Assembly (NCBI GenBank): GCA_028692105.1
Contig: JAQUYC010000004.1
Span: 1-64,000 of the forward strand
Direction of reading: 5' to 3'
From: Eubacteriales bacterium
GTDB lineage: Bacteria; Bacillota; Clostridia; Peptostreptococcales; Anaerovoracaceae
DNA length: 64,000 nt
Within the stretch, counting starts at the first letter, position 1; every line of letters starts with the position of its first letter. Shown piece after piece: positions 54,252 through 63,240 of this stretch. A program made the position numbers and the translations under genes. Under the pieces are notes generated by a model. The model did not search any database, was not told where the DNA came from, and worked only from the letters and a program-made list of their open reading frames with translations.

Positions 54252-55196
54252 TCAGTTAACACGATTGAGAAACTCACCTCTCAAAAATCCCTTTAAATTA
54301 TTGATGGTGATTTCTATGAGCTTTTCTCTGGCCTCTGCAGAATTGTACCCTATATGAGGTGTGACAATGCAGTTATTCAGCCCTATAAGAGGATTATCGC
54401 CGGTTGACGGCTCCTCTGAAAGTACATCCAGGCCTGCCGCGGCAACCTTGCCATTTGTTAAAGCCTCCGCCAGATCATCTTCATTGATAAGCGCCCCGCG
54501 GGCTGTATTGATCAATATTACTCCATCCTTCATGCGCGCAATTGAATCCCTGTTAATAAATCTGAAGTTATCTTCACGAAGAGGGCAATGAAGATTTATG
54601 ATGTCAGCTTTCTCAAGTACATCAGCTTTCTCTGCAAATTTTATATTCGGCGTTTCAAAGGAAAAATCCGGATGTCCTGTAGAGATCAAGACGTTCATGC
54701 CCAGCGCCCCCGCAATTTTTGCGGAATTTTTTGCTATTTCCCCGAAACCGAAAATGCCCATGGTTTTTCCTTTTAGTTCAATGATGGGATATTCCCAGAA
54801 GAATGCATTCCATCTGCCTTCACGCACCGCTTCGGAATACGCTTTTAGATGATGGCACAAGTGAAACAGCAGAGCGAAAGAATGCTGTGATACAGATTGA
54901 GTGGCGTATGCCGGGGCATTGCATACGACAATTCCTTTTTCCCGTGCATATGCTGCATCAACTTTGTCGTATCCGGTAGCCACAACACCGATCCATTTGA
55001 GACAGGTACATTTGTCAAGGACCTCTTTATCTATTTGACTGCCGTCGGTGCAAACAAATTCAGCATCGCCGATACGCTCGGCCACGAGTTCGGGCGGGGT
55101 GCTTCTATAAGCAGTTACCTCCCCAAATTCTTCGAATTGATCATATTTCCATATCCCTGGGCTTATTGTGTCGCCATCAAGTATTACTATTTTCAT
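54252..55196 (-). CDS. D-2-hydroxyacid dehydrogenase, NAD-dependent (second copy)
   Basis: A 314-residue dehydrogenase with GFGEIAKNSA in the Rossmann fold and catalytic Arg, Glu and His in NTARGALIN, LSEEP and VTPHIGYN. It clearly resembles the enzyme at 45750-46712, including the N-terminal MKIVILDG start, so the two are paralogues, likely with different 2-oxoacid preference. It is convergent with rluB and divergent from the lysine aminomutase gene. AAAGGAG precedes the ATG. Confidence 0.88.
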   Translation of the reverse strand: MKIVILDGDTISPGIWKYDQFEEFGEVTAYRSTPPELVAERIGDAEFVCTDGSQIDKEVLDKCTCLKWIGVVATGYDKVDAAYAREKGIVVCNAPAYATQSVSQHSFALLFHLCHHLKAYSEAVREGRWNAFFWEYPIIELKGKTMGIFGFGEIAKNSAKIAGALGMNVLISTGHPDFSFETPNIKFAEKADVLEKADIINLHCPLREDNFRFINRDSIARMKDGVILINTARGALINEDDLAEALTNGKVAAAGLDVLSEEPSTGDNPLIGLNNCIVTPHIGYNSAEAREKLIEITINNLKGFLRGEFLNRVN

Positions 55197-55298
55197 GATT
55201 CTGCTCCTTTACAAAATTATTATTCTATTATTTTATAGCCTTGGGATGATCAAGTCAATGACTGCTCAAACAGCAGCTATTTTATTATAAAAATATAA

Positions 55299-55327
55299 TT
55301 GCAAATAGTTTGTTACTGCTATATTCT
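55299..55327 (+). promoter_or_regulatory. candidate promoter of kamA
   Basis: TTGCAA (55299-55304) and TATTCT (55322-55327) are 17 bases apart. A short palindrome TGACA-ATG-TGTCA (55372-55384) lies in the leader and might be a regulator site. Confidence 0.45.
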
Positions 55328-55405
55328 TGTGTTAAAACAACAATTAAACCGTTTTCAAATCAACTCACAGTGACAATGTGTCAAAAATACGAAAGGATAA
55401 TTAAA

Positions 55406-56668
55406 ATGCCAGAAATAAGAAGGTGGAAAGATATAGAAATCTGGAAAGATGTTTCAGATGCTGAATGGAATGACTGGAAATGGCAGGTAAAGAACAGGAT
55501 TACCACTGTTGATCAGTTGAAAGAGATCATTAATCTTACTCATGAGGAGGAAGAAAACATCAACGTGACCTTAAAAAGCTTCCGGCTCGGTATAACCCCT
55601 TACTATGCATCTTTAATGGATGCAGATGATCCAAGATGCCCCGTAAGAATGCAGGCAGTTCCGGTCATTGCGGAAACTCACCGAAGCGCAGCTGATATGC
55701 TTGACCCGCTTCATGAGGATGAGGATTCCCCGGCCCCGGGATTGACACATCGATATCCGGACAGAGTTCTGCTCCTGATCACCGACCAATGTTCAATGTA
55801 CTGCAGGCACTGTACCAGAAGGAGACTGGCAGGTGAGAAAGATGGTGCCAGAAGCATGGAAGATATAAACAAGTGCATTGAATATATAAGAAAAACTCCC
55901 GGGGTAAGAGATGTACTCTTATCCGGCGGCGACTGCCTTCTGGTCAATGACAGCGTGCTGGAATATATTATAAGTGAACTGAGAAAAATACCTCACGTCG
56001 AAGTCGTAAGACTGGGAAGCAGGACACCCGTTGTAATGCCGCAGAGGATCACCGACGATCTTGTTAACATGCTGAAGAAGTATCATCCTATCTGGCTGAA
56101 TACGCACTTCAATCATCCTAAAGAGATGACAAAGGAAGCAATGGAAGCATTAAGAAAGCTTGCAGATGCCGGGATACCGCTGGGAAATCAAACTGTATTA
56201 TTGCGCGGAGTCAACGATTGCCCGCATATCATGCGGGATCTGGTTCATACCTTGGTAAAGAACAGAGTAAGACCTTATTATATCTATCAGTGTGATCTTT
56301 CGCTCGGTATTGAGCATTTTAGAACTCCTGTCGCTAAAGGAATAGAGATTATTGAAAGTTTGAGAGGACACACCTCCGGATATGCAGTACCAACATTCGT
56401 AGTAGATGCACCCGGTGGCGGCGGGAAAATACCGGTCATGCCTCAGTACCTCATATCCCAGTCTCCCGATAAGGTGATTCTGAGGAATTATGAAGGCGTC
56501 ATCACAACTTATACTGAACCTCAGGGACTTCCGGAGCTTAAATGTACCTGTGATTATTGCACAGGCAAGAAGAAATATCAGTATGAGGGTGTCGCAGGCT
56601 TACTGCAGGGAGAAAGAATGAGCATGGAACCCCAGGGTCTGCTGCGCCATAAAAGGAACAAAAAATAA
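55406..56668 (+). CDS. kamA: lysine 2,3-aminomutase
   Basis: A 420-residue radical-SAM, PLP-dependent mutase that converts L-lysine to L-beta-lysine, the first step of clostridial lysine fermentation (or beta-lysine formation as an osmolyte). Cys129, Cys133 and Cys136 form the CxxxCxxC cluster site. The Asp of [10 protein letters not shown] and the Asp of [10 protein letters not shown] match the two substrate Asp of KamA rather than the Lys/Asn pair described for glutamate 2,3-aminomutase, and the Lys of GGGGK is the PLP lysine. GAAAGGA precedes ATG 55406. No other kam genes are adjacent. Confidence 0.88.
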   Translation: MPEIRRWKDIEIWKDVSDAEWNDWKWQVKNRITTVDQLKEIINLTHEEEENINVTLKSFRLGITPYYASLMDADDPRCPVRMQAVPVIAETHRSAADMLDPLHEDEDSPAPGLTHRYPDRVLLLITDQCSMYCRHCTRRRLAGEKDGARSMEDINKCIEYIRKTPGVRDVLLSGGDCLLVNDSVLEYIISELRKIPHVEVVRLGSRTPVVMPQRITDDLVNMLKKYHPIWLNTHFNHPKEMTKEAMEALRKLADAGIPLGNQTVLLRGVNDCPHIMRDLVHTLVKNRVRPYYIYQCDLSLGIEHFRTPVAKGIEIIESLRGHTSGYAVPTFVVDAPGGGGKIPVMPQYLISQSPDKVILRNYEGVITTYTEPQGLPELKCTCDYCTGKKKYQYEGVAGLLQGERMSMEPQGLLRHKRNKK

Positions 56669-56688
56669 AAGATTGTTGAGTAAAATGA

Positions 56689-58179
56689 ATGATGAATAAC
56701 AGAGGTTCAGGAGTTTTAATGCATATAAGCTCACTGCCGAATCGATTCGGAATCGGCACCTTCGGCAAAGAAGCCTATGACTTTGCCGATTTTCTGGCAG
56801 CTGCAAAACAGAAATACTGGCAGATACTTCCCCTCGGGCCCACCGGATATGGGGATTCTCCCTATCAGTCTGTATCTTCTTTTGCTCTTAATCCTTACTT
56901 TATCGATGCGGAGCAGTTGAAAGTACAGGGCTTGCTGCAGCCGGGCGATTGCTGCAATATTGATTTCGGCAATGACCCGAACCGGATTGACTTTTTTAAG
57001 ATCTATATGAATAAAGAAATAATCCTTAGAAAAGCCTTTTCACGAAAGGAGCTTCTCCCTATTCATGATTTTACAGCTTTCATACAAAAAAATCAGATGT
57101 GGATTGAGGACTATGCGCTTTATATGGCTTTAAAAAATCATTTTCAAAATAAATCCTGGGAATTCTGGGATAAAGATATAAAGTACAGAGTGCCTGAATC
57201 AATTGAGTATTATATGGAGCTCTTGAAGGAAGAAATCCTGTACTATCAATTTATACAGTATATCGCTTATAAACAATGGAACTTATTGAAGGATTACACA
57301 AATCAGTTGGGGATTGAAATCATCGGAGATATTCCGATTTATGTTTCCGCCGATAGTGCGGATACCTGGAGCAATGCTTCCTCAGGGATTTTTCAATATA
57401 ACAGGGACCTTACTCCCGTTTGCGTCGCCGGGTGCCCTCCTGATTATTTTTCAGACAACGGACAGTATTGGGGAAATACCGTCTATGATTGGAATAAAAA
57501 TAAGGAAGCCGGATATAACTGGTGGATTAGCCGGATCCAAAACGCATTGACAAATTATGATTGGGTTCGTATTGACCATTTCCGCGGGTTTGAAAGTTAT
57601 TGGGAGGTGCCGTTTGGATCTCCTACCGCCGCCTATGGAAGCTGGAAAGCCGGACCGGGAATGGACTTTATCGATGCCTTGAAATATACCCTTGGTGAAA
57701 TCAAGATCATCGCAGAGGACCTTGGCTACTTAACTGATAGTGTTAAGACCTTCTTGAAAGAAAGTGGTTTCCCCGGAATGAAAGTGCTTGCCTTTGCCTT
57801 TGATACGCAGGAAAACAACGAATATCTGCCACATAATTATGATAAAAACTGTGTCGTCTATACGGGAACCCATGACAATGACACGGTGCAAGGCTGGTTT
57901 ACTCATGCAGCAGAACAAAAGGCAGTCTTTGCAAAGAACTATTTTAAGCTTAATGAAACAGAAGGGTACCACTGGGGGATGATCAGAGGAGCCATGTCAT
58001 CCACAGCTTTTATATCCATTATACCAATGCAGGATTTTCTGGGATTGGGCTCGGAGGCCAGGATGAATACCCCCTCAACATTAGGCGGGACTAATTGGCG
58101 GTGGAGAATGAATAAAGAAGATGCCTCCCCAGCTTTGGCACAAAGAATAGCCGATATGACATGTTTATACGGACGTTAA
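56689..58179 (+). CDS. malQ: 4-alpha-glucanotransferase
   Basis: A 496-residue GH77 amylomaltase. Family segments are intact: ILPLGPTGYGDSPYQ, DIPIYVSADSADTWSN, the nucleophile region RIDHFRGFESYW, acid Glu in IIAEDLGYLT and GTHDNDTV. It transfers malto-oligosaccharide units in glycogen or maltodextrin metabolism. It is 20 bases downstream of kamA without metabolic link, and its ribosome site is weak. No glycogen genes are nearby. Confidence 0.94.
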   Translation: MMNNRGSGVLMHISSLPNRFGIGTFGKEAYDFADFLAAAKQKYWQILPLGPTGYGDSPYQSVSSFALNPYFIDAEQLKVQGLLQPGDCCNIDFGNDPNRIDFFKIYMNKEIILRKAFSRKELLPIHDFTAFIQKNQMWIEDYALYMALKNHFQNKSWEFWDKDIKYRVPESIEYYMELLKEEILYYQFIQYIAYKQWNLLKDYTNQLGIEIIGDIPIYVSADSADTWSNASSGIFQYNRDLTPVCVAGCPPDYFSDNGQYWGNTVYDWNKNKEAGYNWWISRIQNALTNYDWVRIDHFRGFESYWEVPFGSPTAAYGSWKAGPGMDFIDALKYTLGEIKIIAEDLGYLTDSVKTFLKESGFPGMKVLAFAFDTQENNEYLPHNYDKNCVVYTGTHDNDTVQGWFTHAAEQKAVFAKNYFKLNETEGYHWGMIRGAMSSTAFISIIPMQDFLGLGSEARMNTPSTLGGTNWRWRMNKEDASPALAQRIADMTCLYGR

Positions 58180-58193
58180 TCATACATCGTCTA

Positions 58194-59486
58194 TCAGCAA
58201 TAAGCCTGTTTAATAAAGGTCACAAAACATTCCAGATCATCCCTTGAAGGGAACAAAGCTCTGGCGCTGCCGGCGCTCCCTCCTCCCTTTCCTCTCCAGA
58301 CCTTTGCGTTGTCCTTGACGATTTTTCCGCAGTCAAGGCTTCCGGATGAAGAAGCAAGAATAACCGTATTATCCCGTGTAGAAATCAATACAAAAAGACG
58401 AGTATCTTTTTTATTGACTTCTGTTAAGGTTTTTGTGATTGCAATGAGATCATCAGCATGGAAATAAGAATATTCCCTGATTAAAAGCATCGGTTCAGTC
58501 ACTGAGATGCCTTCGCTTTCTGTAACAGCCATACTCGCCTCGTATGCGTTCAGTATATCAGCAACAGCTTTGTTTTTAAGTATATTTTTCATAAGGTAAA
58601 GCTCCTGACGGGCTTCTTTGTTTTTTTCATCCTGAGTTCTTATCTTATCCGTCAGATCATTATCGTCAGATGAATATTTCAGATTAAGCTCTGTAAGAAT
58701 ATCGTGTTTATTTCGATAATCCTCAAAAGCCTCTCTCCCTGCTTTGAAATATACTCTTGTCATACCCTTATAGTTTTCCAGTTTCAGGATCTTCAACAAA
58801 CCGACCTGACCGGAAGTGCCTGGATGTGTTCCGCAGCAGGCTACACAATCGGCGGGATTGCTTTCATCACCTACACACACGATAGAAATGTCCTCATCAA
58901 TAACAAGAGCTTTCCGCAGCGGCAGCTTTTCCGCTTCTTGGCGGTCTTCAAAATACCTGACAGACACAGGTAAATCAGCCCAGATCGCTTCGTTGGCCAG
59001 AAGCTCTATTCGCTGTGCATCCTCGCGAGTGATACCCTGAACATCTATATCTATTGTCATATAATCGCTGCCCATGTGGAAACCGCGATTAACTCCGCCG
59101 CATTCTCGGAAAAATATGCCTGATAGGATATGTTCTCCGCAATGGCGCTGCATGTGCTCAAATCTTCGCTCCCAATCAAGTCTGCAATGAACTTTGTCTC
59201 CCGTTTTCCAATCTTTAGTATGCAAAATAGTATCTGTTGTTACCCCGATCTGAAAAGACTGCAGGCAGTGATATACAACACCCTCCTTTTCAAACACATC
59301 TATCAGCGGTATGTTCTCAATCGTACCCAAATCACAGGGCTGACCTCCTCCTTCCGGAAAGAACACTGTCTCGTCAAGCACAAGAAGAAAAGGATCTTCG
59401 GGAGTGCCGGTGCCCAGAACATCTATTATCGTGCAGGTGCACTCTTTTTTATATACATCTTCCTGAAAAAGCTTTCGCGTCGTCAT
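58194..59486 (-). CDS. AlaX-type alanyl-tRNA editing protein with DHHA1 domain
   Basis: A 430-residue stand-alone editing protein related to the C-terminal part of AlaRS. The zinc site is in MQRHCGEHIL and CVACCGTHPG; VFFPEGGGQPCD is the family N-terminal signature. A coiled region and a DHHA1 domain (GKGGGSAGSARA) form the C-terminal half. It hydrolyses Ser-tRNA(Ala) or Gly-tRNA(Ala). The start at 59486 is preferred because AAAGG lies directly before the upstream ATG. It is convergent with malQ. Confidence 0.88.
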   Translation of the reverse strand: MTTRKLFQEDVYKKECTCTIIDVLGTGTPEDPFLLVLDETVFFPEGGGQPCDLGTIENIPLIDVFEKEGVVYHCLQSFQIGVTTDTILHTKDWKTGDKVHCRLDWERRFEHMQRHCGEHILSGIFFRECGGVNRGFHMGSDYMTIDIDVQGITREDAQRIELLANEAIWADLPVSVRYFEDRQEAEKLPLRKALVIDEDISIVCVGDESNPADCVACCGTHPGTSGQVGLLKILKLENYKGMTRVYFKAGREAFEDYRNKHDILTELNLKYSSDDNDLTDKIRTQDEKNKEARQELYLMKNILKNKAVADILNAYEASMAVTESEGISVTEPMLLIREYSYFHADDLIAITKTLTEVNKKDTRLFVLISTRDNTVILASSSGSLDCGKIVKDNAKVWRGKGGGSAGSARALFPSRDDLECFVTFIKQAYC

Positions 59487-59645
59487 TTGTATCTGCATCC
59501 TTTCTCTATTAATCGCAAAGCATCGTAAAAATTATAGCACTTTTCACCACCGGATTGTATAAGAAAACCAATAATATGTCCCGGAAGTAAATTCAGATTA
59601 TACTGCATTCCAACTCTTCATATACATTAAAAAGGGGGGAATGCA

Positions 59646-60422
59646 ATGAAAAGTAGATTAATAACCAATAAAAAACTAAAATGGAGCCTGGCCTTGATTA
59701 TTCTGGCGGCTGTTCTGATCCTGAGTTTAAGACCCGTATATGATAATATTGCTGCCAGGGTACAAGCAATCACAGGTTCCGATGTGCTTTTGATAGATCC
59801 TGGTCATGGCGGTATGGACGGCGGAGCGGAAAGTGCTGCCGGTGTTACAGAGAAAGATATCAATTTGTCAATTGCGAAGTATATTAAGGAATTGGCAGAG
59901 GCAGACGGCTGGAAAGTCGTAATGACCAGAGAGGAGGATATCGGGCTGGGGGACACAAAGAGCAGAACCATTCGCAGTAAAAAAACCGCAGATTTAATTA
60001 CTCGAAGAGAAATGATTCGTGAAGTAAATCCGCTGGCTGCTGTCAGCATTCATCTGAACAGTTTTAAACAAGATCGATCAGTACGCGGCGCCCAGACATT
60101 TTATCCATCAGACTCAAGTGATAAGATCATTCATGATGAGAGTAAAAGACTTGCGGAAGCCATACAGGAACAGCTAATTACAGGAATTGCCGATGGTACA
60201 GACAGAGTAGCATTGGGAAAAAGAGATTTGCTCATGTTCAATAATCCTACAGTGCCGATGGCAATCGTAGAATGCGGCTTTCTTTCCAATGCCGAGGAAG
60301 CAAAGCTGCTGGCAAATGAGGAATATCAACGAAAACTTGCGAGATATATTTATGAAGGCATCTTAACGTTTACAGGAAAAGAGCACAGCAAACCAATTAA
60401 AGCTATCGACAGCAGGGGATAG
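59646..60422 (+). CDS. cwlD: N-acetylmuramoyl-L-alanine amidase CwlD
   Basis: A 258-residue Amidase_3 enzyme with a signal anchor (about 13-30). Zinc ligands lie in IDPGHGGMDGG, the Glu of TEKDINLS, and SIHLNS; the catalytic Glu is in IVECGFLSN. CwlD makes muramic-delta-lactam in the spore cortex with PdaA; this size and anchor fit CwlD better than large vegetative amidases. AAAGGGGGGAA precedes the ATG. Confidence 0.85.
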   Translation: MKSRLITNKKLKWSLALIILAAVLILSLRPVYDNIAARVQAITGSDVLLIDPGHGGMDGGAESAAGVTEKDINLSIAKYIKELAEADGWKVVMTREEDIGLGDTKSRTIRSKKTADLITRREMIREVNPLAAVSIHLNSFKQDRSVRGAQTFYPSDSSDKIIHDESKRLAEAIQEQLITGIADGTDRVALGKRDLLMFNNPTVPMAIVECGFLSNAEEAKLLANEEYQRKLARYIYEGILTFTGKEHSKPIKAIDSRG

Positions 60423-60531
60423 AAAATAACATATTTTGAGCAAAGATATAATTGAATATTCAGACTCCGTTTGATAACATTGAATTGCAGATAAATTATT
60501 ATTGTTTATCAATAGAGTGGGGGTCGATCAT

Positions 60532-61806
60532 ATGAAACTTTTAATCATTGGAGCAGGCGGAGTCGGGACATCAGCGGCAATGATAATTAAAAGAGCAGGC
60601 AAAGAGGGTGAATGGGCGGAAAAGGTTGTAATTTCAGATTACAACTTAGAAAGAGCGGAAGAAGTGGCAGCACTTTGCGGTAAAGACCGTTTTTACTCAG
60701 ATAAGATCAATGCAAAAGATAGGGCAAACATCAAGGAAGTTATTAAAAGGCATGGGATTACATTTGTAATGAATGCAGTTGAACCTGATTTCAACGAAAA
60801 CATCTTTGACACTTGCCTGGAAACCGGCGTGGGATATCTTGACTGTGCAATGACCCTATCCACGAGGCATCCCGATAAGCCTTATAAACTGCCTTACATA
60901 AAGTTAGGGGATTACCAGTTTGAAAAACATGATGAATGGGAAAAAGCCGGCAATATGGCGATTGTAGGTTCAGGAGCTGAGCCGGGTATGGCGAATGTTT
61001 TTGCAAAATATGCAGCCAAGCATTTATTTGATATCATTGATGAGATAAATGTCAGAGACGGAGACAATTATCAGATTCCGGGTTATGATGGTGTTTTCTT
61101 CGGATTCTCCGTATGGACGACTATCGAAGAATGTCTGAACCCGCCGGTCATCTGGGAAAAAGGCAGGGGCTGGTTCTGCACAGAAAACTTCTCAGAGCCT
61201 GAAGTATTTGACTTCCCGGGTGGAATCGGGGCTGTTGAAGTTACCAATGTAGAGCATGAGGAAGTCATGCTTGTACCCAGGGTAATCGACTGTAACAGGG
61301 TAACCTTTAAATATGGTGTGCCAAGGGAAATGAGAGTCCTTGTCAAAAATTTGGAAGCTTGCGGAATGGATAGCGCAACGAGAGTGATAAAGGTAGGTGA
61401 TACCGAGATCACACCAAGGGACTTTCTGGTAAAGGTTGTTCCTACTCCTGCGGAATCGTCAGCGGCTATGATTGGAAAAGGCTGTGCAGGCACCTGGGTA
61501 ACCGGAACAAAGGACGGGAAGAGAAGATCAGTCTACTTATATCAGGTTTCCGATAATCAGGAATGCCTGAAGAAATATACAACCAATTCTGTTGTAGCTC
61601 AGACTGCGGTAAGCCCCGTTATAATGATGGAATTGGTCTCAAAAGGAATATGGAATATGAAGGGTGTTCATGGTCCGGAATCCTTTGACCCCGATCCGTT
61701 TATTGAAAGATTGGCAAAATATGAATTCCCAGCCGGAATCAGAGAAATGGACAGTGAATACGCTGACGCGCTGAATAAACAAGAATTGCTAAGATGCAAT
61801 GAATGA
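60532..61806 (+). CDS. saccharopine dehydrogenase family protein
   Basis: A 424-residue protein with an N-terminal Rossmann fold (LIIGAGGVGTSAAMI) and a saccharopine-dehydrogenase-type C-terminal domain. The family includes saccharopine reductase and carboxynorspermidine dehydrogenase; the sequence GSGAEPGMANVFAKYA resembles the latter group. A decarboxylase that would pair with it in polyamine synthesis is not in the window. A role in lysine metabolism is suggested by kamA nearby but is not supported by specific residues. TGGGGGTC precedes ATG 60532. Confidence 0.75.
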   Translation: MKLLIIGAGGVGTSAAMIIKRAGKEGEWAEKVVISDYNLERAEEVAALCGKDRFYSDKINAKDRANIKEVIKRHGITFVMNAVEPDFNENIFDTCLETGVGYLDCAMTLSTRHPDKPYKLPYIKLGDYQFEKHDEWEKAGNMAIVGSGAEPGMANVFAKYAAKHLFDIIDEINVRDGDNYQIPGYDGVFFGFSVWTTIEECLNPPVIWEKGRGWFCTENFSEPEVFDFPGGIGAVEVTNVEHEEVMLVPRVIDCNRVTFKYGVPREMRVLVKNLEACGMDSATRVIKVGDTEITPRDFLVKVVPTPAESSAAMIGKGCAGTWVTGTKDGKRRSVYLYQVSDNQECLKKYTTNSVVAQTAVSPVIMMELVSKGIWNMKGVHGPESFDPDPFIERLAKYEFPAGIREMDSEYADALNKQELLRCNE

Positions 61807-61883
61807 AGGCTAAAAGTACTCCTGCGGCACAGATAACGTTATTGGCATTGCCAAAACCGAAACCGTTACAAGTAATAAAAAAC

Positions 61884-61916
61884 CTGCCGGGTGTATTTCC
61901 CATCGGCAGAGCTTTT
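61884..61916. terminator. bidirectional terminator between convergent genes
   Basis: CTGCCG (61884-61889) pairs with CGGCAG (61904-61909). T5 follows on the plus strand and an A-rich run precedes it, giving a T-run for the minus-strand aldo/keto reductase transcript. Confidence 0.75.
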
Positions 61917-61921
61917 TATTA

Positions 61922-63058
61922 CTATTCAAAAATTGACTGAGATTTTTTCATAATATCTGAAATCGGAAGCTGCTGCGGACAGCGGCCTTCACATATCTTG
62001 CAGCTTTTGCATACGGACGGCAAAGCCTTCGGTGAGATCCATGTCTTGAAATCAACCTTCACCTTAGGACTTTCATGATAAAGGTGCCAGTCATTGTAGA
62101 ACCCTATTATGGCCGGAATACTGATCTTCTCCGGACAAGGTATACAGTATTCGCAGCCGGTGCAGGAGTATTTGATCAGCTTGTTATATTCGGCGGCTAC
62201 GTTATTAATAATCTCAAGCTCCGCTTCCGTAAGGCTATTTGGATCAGCTTTGCTTAATACTCGAATATTTTCATCAACCTGTTCTATACTCGTCATACCG
62301 CTTAGGATGACTAAGACTTCAGGGAAGTTCGCTATCCATCTCAAAGCCCATTCTGCAGGAGTCCTCTTAATCGGAGCCTGAGCCCAGAAGTCTTCAATAC
62401 TTGGCGGTAAAATATCGGTCAGTTTGCCACCTTTTAAAGGCTCCATGATGATAACGGGAATACCTTTGGAACCGGCAAATTTCAATCCCTTGACTCCGGC
62501 TTGAAAATCTGCATCCATGTAATTAAGCTGAATCTGGCAAAAGTCCCACGGATAAGCCTCAATCACTTCCTTAAAAAATTCAAAATTATCATGGAAAGAG
62601 AAACCTATATGTTTGACTTTCCCTTCAGCTTTTTTCTTTTCCAGAAGCTCAAGAATATTGTATTTCAATGCCCTTTTCCAGAGCGGAGCTGTGACATTGT
62701 GCACCAGATACATATCGATGCAATCCACGTCAAGCCTTTTGAGCTGTTCATCGAATATCTTTTCCGGGTCCCCATCTTCTTTTAAAATCCATACCGGCAT
62801 TTTATCCGCAATAAAAACTTTTTCTCTATAACCATCCTTCAATGCCTTACCAAGTACAACCTCACTGAACCCATCATGGTAAGTATACGCAGTGTCAACA
62901 TAATTGACTCCTCTGTCAATAGCAGTACGGATCATCCGAATAGCTTCCGTTTCATTAATTCTTGCTGACTGCCCTTTTTTCTCCACGGGTAGCCTCATAG
63001 TCCCGAATCCGAGCAGAGAAATCTTTTCTCCTGTTTTTGGAAAGGTCCTGTATTTCAT
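61922..63058 (-). CDS. aldo/keto reductase with C-terminal 4Fe-4S ferredoxin domain
   Basis: A 378-residue protein. The AKR barrel (about 1-280) has LGFGTMRLP and the catalytic Asp/Tyr in VDTAYTYHDG, Lys and His (YLVHN) are also visible. The C-terminal 80 residues carry two Cys clusters (CTGCEYCIPCP and CKSCKICEGRCP) typical of a dicluster ferredoxin, as in many anaerobe AKRs, suggesting electron exchange with ferredoxin. The start at 63058 follows GAAAGGCAGG. The substrate is unknown. Confidence 0.87.
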   Translation of the reverse strand: MKYRTFPKTGEKISLLGFGTMRLPVEKKGQSARINETEAIRMIRTAIDRGVNYVDTAYTYHDGFSEVVLGKALKDGYREKVFIADKMPVWILKEDGDPEKIFDEQLKRLDVDCIDMYLVHNVTAPLWKRALKYNILELLEKKKAEGKVKHIGFSFHDNFEFFKEVIEAYPWDFCQIQLNYMDADFQAGVKGLKFAGSKGIPVIIMEPLKGGKLTDILPPSIEDFWAQAPIKRTPAEWALRWIANFPEVLVILSGMTSIEQVDENIRVLSKADPNSLTEAELEIINNVAAEYNKLIKYSCTGCEYCIPCPEKISIPAIIGFYNDWHLYHESPKVKVDFKTWISPKALPSVCKSCKICEGRCPQQLPISDIMKKSQSIFE

Positions 63059-63170
63059 TATATTCAACCTGCCTTTCTTTCTTTTATATGGAACGTAGTG
63101 CGTTGATACAAATCGCACAAGCCGATTTGAATATATTTTATCATGATAGTCTTAAGTATTGTACCATATT

Positions 63171-63195
63171 TATATATTATAGGCTATAATATATA
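63171..63195. promoter_or_regulatory. AT-rich palindrome over a -10 box
   Basis: TATATATTATAG and CTATAATATATA form a perfect 12-bp palindrome around one G. TATAAT (63185-63190) inside it could be the -10 box of the downstream hydrolase gene, so it may be an operator. Confidence 0.4.
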
Positions 63196-63240
63196 AATGG
63201 CAGCATGTCTTAAAAAGCGCATGAAAGGAAGGCTTATAGC

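Noticed and set aside
55406-56668. Glutamate 2,3-aminomutase as the identity of the radical-SAM mutase
   Set aside because: Both substrate-binding Asp positions of lysine 2,3-aminomutase (in YQCDLSLG and [10 protein letters not shown]) are present, whereas glutamate enzymes are described with Lys and Asn there.
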